Assembly (NCBI GenBank): GCA_031290475.1 | Contig: JAITNM010000105.1 | Location: forward strand, 1 to 32,131 | Source: Treponema sp. | GTDB taxonomy: Bacteria; Spirochaetota; Spirochaetia; Treponematales; Breznakiellaceae | Length of the DNA: 32,131 bases | Direction of reading: 5' to 3' | Part shown: positions 26,567 through 32,131 of the stretch, in pieces | Layout of the letters: every line of letters begins with the position of its first letter | Position numbering within the stretch: position 1 is the first letter of the stretch | The notes under the pieces: generated by a model | The model's database searches: none | Seen by the model: the letters and a program-made list of their open reading frames with translations, nothing else | What the model was told of the DNA's origin: nothing | Made by a program: the position numbers and the translations under genes

Positions 26567-28239
26567 ACGCTTCTATGATTAAATCCAAGGTTATTTCTGT
26601 TCTGCTCCATGCCCATCTGCCCTTTGTTTCACCCCCGGGTATTCCTGCGGAGATCCGGTTTCCCGATGGCTGTGCTTTTTCCGAGGGGAAAGCCCGCCAG
26701 GGCCCGCCTGAGCATCTTCCCTTTTCCTGTGAAGAATCCTGGTTTTTTGAGGCCCTTTCGGAAACCTACCTTCCTCTGCTTGAAATGTTTGATCGTTTAG
26801 ATGCGGCCCGGGTGCCTTTCAGGCTATCCCTTTCTCTGTCCCCGGTTTTGTCCGCCATGTTCACCGACAAAGTTCTGATCGAGCAGTACCTGGATTATGT
26901 GGACCGGCAAATCGAATTCGGTTCCCGGGAATTGGATCGTCATGGGAATGATCCCTGCCTGTATGCTCTGACAAAGTTTTACTACGACCGGGTGGCGGAA
27001 AAACGCGTCCTTTTTGCCGAACGGTATGAGAAAAATATTTTACAGGTTCTGGATCTGTACCAGAAAAAAGGCCGTCTGGAAATTCTGACCACCGCCGCTA
27101 CCCACGCCTTTCTTCCGATTTATGCAGCCTATCCGGAGGCTGTTCAGGCTCAGATTGAAGTGGCCATTGCTTCCCATCGTCAAATCTTCGGCAGGAACCC
27201 TCAAGGGTTCTGGCTGCCCGAAATGGGTTGGTCGCCGGAACTGGATGAATACCTCAGATCCTACAATTTCAGTTATACTGTTATTGACACCCACGGGCTT
27301 CTTACGGGGAACGGCGAATGCCGTAAGGGAAGTTTTTATCCTGTTAAAACCCCGGCCCAGATATTTGTGCTGGCCAGGGATTTTTACGCTTCCCGTGAAC
27401 TTTTTGAAAGTGAATCCGCCTTCCGCCTTTCCCCGGTTTACCGGGATAACCGGGAAGATCCGGCCTTTGAGTTGGAACCGGATCTGATCCGTCCCTTCTT
27501 GAGTGAGAAGGGAGGCCGTACCCCTACAGGCTATAAGTACTTTACCCAGGGAGGGGGGGGCGCCCCGAAAGTGCTCTACGATCCCCAAAAGGCTTCTGAT
27601 CAGGTCCGCGCCCAGGCCCGCGCCTTTTTGGACAGCCGCTTGCGCGCCCTGGACCGCGCCGGCGCGCTTATGGACGAAATCCCTGTCAGCCTCTGCGCCT
27701 TTGACGCGGATCGTTTCGGCCGTTTCTGGTACGAAGGGCCGGATTTCCTGGAAGCCCTGTTCAGGGAAGGCGCCGGCAGGGAGGGGCTTCATTTTATGAA
27801 TCCCCCTGAGTACCTTTTCAAGCAGAAAGACATAGAGAACCTCCTCCCCGGATATTCGTCTTCCGGCGTCAACGGTTATGGAGAAATGTGGCTGGACGCT
27901 TCCAACGACTGGATGTACCGCCATGTGGTCCGTTCCCTGGATCGGATGGTAGAATTGGCAGAGCGGTTCCCCAACGACTCCGGTCTTAAGGAGCGGGCCC
28001 TCAATCAGGCGGCCCGGGAAATACTTCTGGTTCAATCATCCGACTGGCCGCGTATGCTTTACAAACAGGAATGTCCGGATTTTGCCCGGTATCAGATCGA
28101 CATGGCCTTAAGGAATTTTACCACGATTTATGAAGCCCTGGGGAGCAACTACATCAGTACCGAATGGCTTACCAGCCTGGAACGGCGGCATAATCTTTTT
28201 CCCCATATAAACTACCGGGTCTTTCGGAGAAAAAGATAA
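26563..28239 (+). CDS. GH57-family glycoside hydrolase with DUF1957 (glucan-branching-enzyme type)
   Basis: This 558-residue GH57 enzyme is probably an alpha-1,4-glucan branching enzyme that forms alpha-1,6 branches in glycogen. Family motifs appear in order: HAHLPFV with two metal/active-site histidines (16, 18); GFWLPEMGW containing the predicted nucleophile E220; and AFDADRFGRFWYEGPDF with the predicted acid/base D381. A C-terminal DUF1957-like helical part has NGYGEMWLDASNDWMYRH. The fourth motif reads GRFW where relatives usually have GHWW, so a conserved histidine is replaced. The gene is coupled to DUF4912 by a four-base overlap. An amylase or 4-alpha-glucanotransferase cannot be excluded, but the DUF1957-type end favours branching. 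Confidence 0.87.
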   Translation: MNASMIKSKVISVLLHAHLPFVSPPGIPAEIRFPDGCAFSEGKARQGPPEHLPFSCEESWFFEALSETYLPLLEMFDRLDAARVPFRLSLSLSPVLSAMFTDKVLIEQYLDYVDRQIEFGSRELDRHGNDPCLYALTKFYYDRVAEKRVLFAERYEKNILQVLDLYQKKGRLEILTTAATHAFLPIYAAYPEAVQAQIEVAIASHRQIFGRNPQGFWLPEMGWSPELDEYLRSYNFSYTVIDTHGLLTGNGECRKGSFYPVKTPAQIFVLARDFYASRELFESESAFRLSPVYRDNREDPAFELEPDLIRPFLSEKGGRTPTGYKYFTQGGGGAPKVLYDPQKASDQVRAQARAFLDSRLRALDRAGALMDEIPVSLCAFDADRFGRFWYEGPDFLEALFREGAGREGLHFMNPPEYLFKQKDIENLLPGYSSSGVNGYGEMWLDASNDWMYRHVVRSLDRMVELAERFPNDSGLKERALNQAAREILLVQSSDWPRMLYKQECPDFARYQIDMALRNFTTIYEALGSNYISTEWLTSLERRHNLFPHINYRVFRRKR

Positions 28240-28244
28240 TCTTC

Positions 28245-28250
28245 TATAAT
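28245..28250 (+). promoter_or_regulatory. Possible -10 box before the SpoIIE phosphatase gene
   Basis: A perfect TATAAT sits 13 bases before the ATG in the short gap after the GH57 stop. The matching -35 region is poor (TTCGGA-like), so read-through from the GH57 gene is equally possible. Confidence 0.3.
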
Positions 28251-28263
28251 TGAGATACCTATT

Positions 28264-31005
28264 ATGAAATTTCTCCGTTGCAAATCATTGCAGAGTTTTC
28301 GATTGCCGGTGGTTATATTCATCTTTTTAACCCTTTCCTTCCATCTTTTGGCGGAGGAAGGCGGCATACGCCCGGAAGAAGCGGGAGCTGTTCCGGCCCT
28401 TACGCCGGTAAATCAGACGGACATTGACGGAACCGGCTCTATTTCCCCCCTGAAGCCGCTCCTCTGGAAGATCCGGCCAAAACGTTACGTGACTCTCGAT
28501 ATGTGGACCTTCCTGTTTATAGGAATTATGCTGTTTTCTTTGATAGGCTTGGGCGTCCTTACCATGGGAATTGCCGGCATTCTCCGGGAAGGGATGGACA
28601 TACGGAAAGAAATTTCCGCCCTGGCTGGGGGAGATATTCTGCCCTTTGAACAAAAGAGGCGTTTTACCGGGCTCCGAAAACGGGGGGCCGGTCTCAGGCT
28701 GAAACTAACCTCCTTTATTATTGTACTGGTCCTTTTGGTAACCGTCATGGTTTCCACCCCCCTCTATGTCTGGATGACCCGGCTCCAGCGGGAAACCCTT
28801 TTTGAAGGGTTCCGGGAACGTTCTACCATTCTTCTGGAAGGACTTGCATCCAGCCTCAGGGTCTGCCTTGCCGAAGAGCCCCTCATATCCCGTGCCCGCG
28901 AAGGGTTAATACCGGAATTAAGTTTTCTTCCGAATCAGATTTCCGCTGTTCCCGAAGCCCGGTATGTTACCATCACCGGTTTTGATCCGTCCGGTCAGGG
29001 ATCAGAGGAACTGGTCTGGGCTACCAACGACCCGGATATCCTTAATAAGATTGATACCCCCGTATTCCGTCCCGGAGTTTCCCGGTTTACAGATGAGTTG
29101 AGCCCAAACCTGGGGGAAATTTCCTCCAGGTTTAACAATCAGTCCCGTTTGGAAGCAGGGGACAGGACGGCAGCCCTCTTCATGCTTTACCGGGAAGAAG
29201 CAGCCCTCCTTGGCCGGACAGATGAGCAGGATATTAAAAGGCGGGAGGATATCCGCGCAACCATAGAGGGCCTGGAAGCCCGTATCGGTGAACAGCTGGC
29301 CGCTATTAGCAGGGAGATAGGTTCTTTGCCTGCCTATGGCGCCGCCGGTTTTGTCCCGGACAAATCCGCTCTAAGCCGGCGTATTGATTCGTTGCGAAGG
29401 GTACATACCCCGGCCCCTTGGGGCGGAACCAAGGGTATGTACCCTGAGTCAAATACCTTACGAGAACAACATACCCCGACCGCTTGCGGCGGGGTTGTTG
29501 ATAATGAAAATCATAGTTTTATTCTTTTTATGCCCATACTGTTTCCCCGGTATTCTGATAATACCTTCTTTCGCGGCCTTATCCGGCTTGAGGTTTCTAT
29601 TGATTCTATTCTTGATCAAATCGCCGGTGACCAGTGGAATCTCCTTAAGATGATACTCCTTGTGGCCGGCGCCGCGCTGATCATAGGAACCCTGGGTACC
29701 TTTATTTTATCTACCCTGATACTCCATCCCATACAGAAGCTGGTCAGTTATGTGGAACTCATTCGGGACACGGAAGATAAAACCAAACTGGAGGGGGTGG
29801 AGATCAAGATTAAAACCTGGGATGAATTAGAGGTTCTGGGCACTACGATCAACGATATGATTGTAGGGCTCGTCAACGCCGCCCAGGCTTCCAAGGATCT
29901 CACCATCGGCAAGGAACTGCAGAAAAAATTCATCCCCCTTGAGACTGATAAGGAAGGGAACAAGTTAACTTCCGGTTTTAAGAATACCGCCTGCGCGGAA
30001 TTCTTCGGTTACTACGAAGGCGCCAAGGGAGTATCGGGGGACTATTTTGACTATATCGATCTGGACGGCCGTTTCTATGCTATCATCAAATGCGATGCGG
30101 CCGGTAAGGGCGTTCCGGCGGCGCTTATCATGATCCAGGTAGCAACCATGTTCCTCAATCATTTTAAAAATTGGACATCCATTGAAAACGGACAGTATAT
30201 TGAAGAGGTAGTCTATCAGATTAACGATTTTATCGAAGCCCTTGGTTTTGAAGGCCGGTTCGCCGCCTTTATTCTCTGTCTCTTTGACTCCGAAACAGGA
30301 TTACTGCGGTGTTGTAATGCCGGGGACAACATTGTGCACTATTACGACCATTCGGAAAAGAGACTGAAATCCATCACTCTGCCCCAATCCCCCGCCGCCG
30401 GGGTGCTTCCCAATTTTCTCGTAGAAAGCAAGGGGGGCTATACAGTCCAGACTTTTACCCTGGATCACGGCGATATTCTCTTTCTCTATACCGATGGTAT
30501 TGAAGAGGCAAAACGCAACTTCCGGGATTCATCATTCAACGAAATTACCTGCACCGAAGGGGACGCCCCTGCGGGTACTCCCCATGCCAATCATGTGGCA
30601 GGCCAGGGGAATGAACAATTAGGAGTCGACCGGGTGGAGGGGATCATCAATGGGGTGATGAACAAGCGGTTTTATTCCCTCTATAAATACCACAACCCCG
30701 AGGGGGAAAATGAACTGCAATTCGACTTTACTTCCTGCAGCGGTACTGTGGAGGAGGCCATCATGGCCCTGGTTGCGGTAGAAAAGATGTTCCGCCTCTA
30801 TAAGAACCCCGGAGCGGGGGATGATTCCCGGGTTTTAGTAGACCGTAAAGTAGACAGGTTCCTTAAAGAGCATTTTACCCAGTACAGAAACTACTGCGGC
30901 CAAACCAGGGAACCCGGAGAAAACAGCGTCTACACCTCGTATACCCATGTCATGGAAGATCCCCAGTACGATGATCTCACTATTTTGGGTATTAGGAGAA
31001 AATAG
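28264..31005 (+). CDS. Membrane-bound HAMP-SpoIIE (PP2C-type) serine phosphatase
   Basis: This 913-residue signalling protein probably dephosphorylates an anti-sigma-factor antagonist. Layout: an N-terminal hydrophobic segment (about 11-30), a membrane helix at about 80-106, a third at about 148-170, an extracytoplasmic sensor region (about 172-458), a fourth helix at about 460-487, a HAMP linker (about 488-540) and a C-terminal SpoIIE/PP2C phosphatase domain (about 560-910). Metal-binding motifs are SGDYFDYIDLDG (near 592), CDAAGKGVPAAL (609-620), CNAGDN (near 685) and YTDGIEEA (near 742), so it looks catalytically intact. About 34 residues of the sensor region (from about 379) are encoded by a palindromic repeat inserted in frame. 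The ribosome-binding site is weak. No anti-anti-sigma partner is encoded in the window. Confidence 0.9.
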   Translation: MKFLRCKSLQSFRLPVVIFIFLTLSFHLLAEEGGIRPEEAGAVPALTPVNQTDIDGTGSISPLKPLLWKIRPKRYVTLDMWTFLFIGIMLFSLIGLGVLTMGIAGILREGMDIRKEISALAGGDILPFEQKRRFTGLRKRGAGLRLKLTSFIIVLVLLVTVMVSTPLYVWMTRLQRETLFEGFRERSTILLEGLASSLRVCLAEEPLISRAREGLIPELSFLPNQISAVPEARYVTITGFDPSGQGSEELVWATNDPDILNKIDTPVFRPGVSRFTDELSPNLGEISSRFNNQSRLEAGDRTAALFMLYREEAALLGRTDEQDIKRREDIRATIEGLEARIGEQLAAISREIGSLPAYGAAGFVPDKSALSRRIDSLRRVHTPAPWGGTKGMYPESNTLREQHTPTACGGVVDNENHSFILFMPILFPRYSDNTFFRGLIRLEVSIDSILDQIAGDQWNLLKMILLVAGAALIIGTLGTFILSTLILHPIQKLVSYVELIRDTEDKTKLEGVEIKIKTWDELEVLGTTINDMIVGLVNAAQASKDLTIGKELQKKFIPLETDKEGNKLTSGFKNTACAEFFGYYEGAKGVSGDYFDYIDLDGRFYAIIKCDAAGKGVPAALIMIQVATMFLNHFKNWTSIENGQYIEEVVYQINDFIEALGFEGRFAAFILCLFDSETGLLRCCNAGDNIVHYYDHSEKRLKSITLPQSPAAGVLPNFLVESKGGYTVQTFTLDHGDILFLYTDGIEEAKRNFRDSSFNEITCTEGDAPAGTPHANHVAGQGNEQLGVDRVEGIINGVMNKRFYSLYKYHNPEGENELQFDFTSCSGTVEEAIMALVAVEKMFRLYKNPGAGDDSRVLVDRKVDRFLKEHFTQYRNYCGQTREPGENSVYTSYTHVMEDPQYDDLTILGIRRK
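29399..29500 (+). repeat. Palindromic repeat element inserted in frame inside the phosphatase gene
   Basis: This 102-base stretch folds into two hairpins. The first has perfect 12-base arms, GGGTACATACCC (29399-29410) and GGGTATGTACCC (29433-29444), with an inner CCCCTTGGGG palindrome. The second has CAACA and CCCCG...CGGGG pairing around CCGCTTGCGG (29467-29500). Two blocks, 29418-29445 and 29460-29484, are shared with the non-coding copy at 31597-31649. The length is a multiple of three and the reading frame stays open, so the element is translated. Confidence 0.88.
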
Positions 31006-31011
31006 TGCGGG

Positions 31012-31111
31012 ATTTAGAGGCTCTAAATACGGTGAAAACCGCATTTGCGTATGCAAGTGCATGAGACCAAGGTTTGCGGTCTGTCCATAAAATAATCGAC
31101 TTTATGGACAG
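31012..31111 (+). ncRNA. Hairpin-dense structured leader of the small gene at 31127
   Basis: Five possible stems follow one another in 100 bases. They are ATTTAGAG/CTCTAAAT (31012-31028); CGGT-GAAA-ACCG with a GNRA-type loop (31030-31041); GCATTTGC/GCAAGTGC (31041-31060, one wobble); AGACC/GGTCT (31064-31082); and a perfect 11-bp CTGTCCATAAA/TTTATGGACAG (31081-31111). The last ends five bases before the AGGAAG ribosome-binding site. Neighbouring stems share one or two bases, which allows switching. No known riboswitch class was recognised. It could also be debris of repeated elements. Confidence 0.4.
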
Positions 31112-31126
31112 GCACTAGGAAGTACT

Positions 31127-31510
31127 ATGACGTTTAGCGATCGAATGAAGGAACTCCTGGAACAGGGAGTGGCGGTTTCCAAGGACTTCGCGTCCAAGGC
31201 GGGAGAAAAGGCCCAGGATTGGAGTGAAAAGGGGTACCAGGCTTCCCGGGAATTTATAAGCAAGGCGGGAGCCAAGGCCCAGGACTTTGGGGAACGGGGG
31301 GTGCTGATGGTGGAAATCCGTCAGCTTGAAGGCCGGGCTCAAAAACTCCTTGCCTGCCTCGGTTCGGAGGTCTACGCCGCCTTTGCCGAACAGGGGCTCG
31401 AGACTATTTCCGCCGAAGATCCCCGGGTTAAGCCAATCCTGGCAGAGCTTGCTTCCATCAGGGAATCAATTGAAAAGAGGGAAGGGGAGCTTCAAAGCCG
31501 CAAAACTTAG
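31127..31510 (+). CDS. Small helical protein with internal 22-residue repeat, unknown function
   Basis: This 127-residue protein was not recognised as a named family. Residues 18-36 and 40-58 are near copies (SKDFASKAGEKAQDWSEKG and SREFISKAGAKAQDFGERG) with a 22-residue period and alternating charge, suggesting an amphipathic helix. The rest (about 62-127) is also predicted to be helical and ends in a charged ESIEKREGELQSRK segment, so it may form a coiled coil. There is no signal peptide or membrane helix. The ATG has AGGAAG upstream. A terminator lies about 150 bases past the stop. Its coding style matches the neighbours, which supports a real gene. Confidence 0.75.
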   Translation: MTFSDRMKELLEQGVAVSKDFASKAGEKAQDWSEKGYQASREFISKAGAKAQDFGERGVLMVEIRQLEGRAQKLLACLGSEVYAAFAEQGLETISAEDPRVKPILAELASIRESIEKREGELQSRKT

Positions 31511-31596
31511 GGCTGACCGGTCCTTGCCCGGCACGCCTTTAATACCCACGACCGGAAGGATACCCAAGAACCCGCTCGCCGGTTCGCGGGGGAGCA

Positions 31597-31649
31597 TTGG
31601 GGCGGAACCAAGGGTATGTACCCTACGAGAACAACATACCCCGGCCGCT
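31597..31649 (+). repeat. Second copy of the palindromic element, in non-coding DNA
   Basis: 31597-31624 matches 29418-29445, and 31625-31649 matches 29460-29484 with one difference (G for A). The 14 bases that separate the two blocks inside the phosphatase gene are absent here. GGGTATGT (31612-31619) can pair with ACATACCC (31634-31641). The flanks differ from the first copy, so this is a dispersed element and not a local duplication of the gene. Confidence 0.88.
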
Positions 31650-31657
31650 CTGCCTCC

Positions 31658-31686
31658 CCCGCCGAAAGGCGGGTTCTTTGTTTTTT
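31658..31686 (+). terminator. Rho-independent terminator after the small helical-protein gene
   Basis: A perfect 6-bp GC stem CCCGCC/GGCGGG with a GAAA loop (31658-31673) is followed by a T-rich run (31674-31686). It ends the rightward transcription unit that contains the phosphatase and the small protein. Confidence 0.85.
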
Positions 31687-32017
31687 ATCTCCATTCAGAA
31701 AATGAGAACTTAATAATATTATTAAAATTACGATGTACAAATACCTCACCGGATAATTCCGAAATATTATATATAACCGGCCATTGCAATTTATCGTTAC
31801 CTTCTTTATCATATACACCGACGTTGGCTAATATATCGCGAATTTTTTGCATTGTGAATATATTATTATTAGAAATAATTTCTTGTTCTACTTTACTATA
31901 ACGATTAAATTCGTCAAATCCTTCTCCAATATTAAGGCCATTATTAGTTATAAAATTTGAGGCTATCTGATATTTTACATCAGATTCAATAAAAAGAATT
32001 ATAAAAACAAAACGTAA
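31685..32017 (-). pseudogene. AT-rich 3' remnant of a linear amide C-N hydrolase (Ntn-hydrolase) gene
   Basis: A minus-strand frame of 110 codons is open from just after an in-frame TAG (32018-32020) to a TAA (31685-31687) but has no start codon or ribosome-binding site at its head. Its product ends like choloylglycine hydrolase/penicillin acylase-type proteins: VKYQIASNF, GFDEFNRYSK, then LQWPVIYNISELSGEVFVHRN and a closing IIKFSF. The N-terminal catalytic cysteine half is missing. The stretch is clearly AT-rich and uses A/T-ending codons, unlike the GC-rich genes nearby, which points to acquisition from another source followed by truncation. Assignment rests on remembered family pattern, without a database search. 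Confidence 0.6.
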
Positions 32018-32131
32018 CTATTCAGCCGGTTAGGCGTCAGGCAATGCCCCGTAGTACTAGTCATGAGACAACTCTTTATGGTATGATGAAATAAGGGATG
32101 GGAAAGGACATTAAAGGGAACGAATCCAGTA
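32018..32131. other. Unassigned tail beyond the truncated hydrolase
   Basis: Composition changes back to balanced GC at about 32020, exactly where the hydrolase frame breaks, so this looks like the edge of an insertion or rearrangement. An ATG at 32098 opens a frame to the window end (MGKDIKGNESS), but its AAGGG abuts the ATG and is too close to be a normal ribosome-binding site. The stretch at 32028-32066 vaguely resembles the region that precedes the reverse-transcriptase gene in group II introns; this is only an impression. Confidence 0.25.

Noticed and set aside
31326-31901. 191-codon plus-strand open frame crossing the palindromic repeat and the terminator
   Set aside because: It overlaps the small helical-protein gene in another frame, runs through the repeat, a terminator and the antisense of the hydrolase remnant, and has no ribosome-binding site.

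Overview
The window looks like chromosomal DNA from a spirochaete, most likely a Treponema-type gut or termite-gut lineage. This is inferred from gene content and style: a Treponema-like ribose-type substrate-binding protein, a DUF4912 gene joined to a GH57 gene, a large HAMP-SpoIIE phosphatase, and moderately GC-rich coding DNA. Nothing here (no rRNA or other marker) proves the genus. No tRNA, rRNA, CRISPR array or intact transposase gene was seen.

Layout, left to right. (1) 152-4837, minus strand: sbcD-sbcC nuclease genes from a consensus promoter, then a small TSCPD-domain gene with its own promoter and terminator. (2) 4853-14812: a divergent sugar-catabolism locus. Leftward from about 8977 run a two-subunit transketolase, an FGGY kinase with glycerol-kinase-like substrate residues, and a DeoR-family repressor. 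Rightward from about 9023 run a substrate-binding protein, a large mRNA hairpin, a DUF2291 lipoprotein, an ABC ATPase, a permease and an isomerase of the L-fucose/L-arabinose isomerase type. Importer + isomerase + kinase + split transketolase + repressor make a self-contained pathway; the enzyme set resembles the transketolase route for the branched plant sugar D-apiose. (3) 14822-21731, minus: a four-gene Wadjet (JetABCD) plasmid-defence operon. (4) 21757-22103: six 54-bp tandem repeats that appear to have grown out of the 3' end of paaK. (5) 22071-25761, minus: iorA-iorB-paaK, tightly overlapped, for 2-keto acid (indolepyruvate/arylpyruvate) oxidation and aryl-acid CoA activation. (6) 25883-31510, plus: DUF4912 protein, GH57 glucan-branching-type enzyme, membrane SpoIIE phosphatase and a small helical protein. 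(7) 31511-32131: a dispersed palindromic repeat, a terminator, an AT-rich decayed gene end (Ntn-hydrolase C-terminus) and an unassigned tail.

Most notable signals: the Wadjet operon with an unusual acidic linker in JetA; a palindromic element inserted in frame inside the phosphatase gene, with a second copy about 2.2 kb downstream in non-coding DNA; the tandem array made from a gene's own tail and a hairpin; a hairpin-dense leader before the last small gene; several strong promoters sitting so close to the start codon that transcripts may be leaderless; and a foreign-looking gene remnant not visible from ATG-started ORFs.
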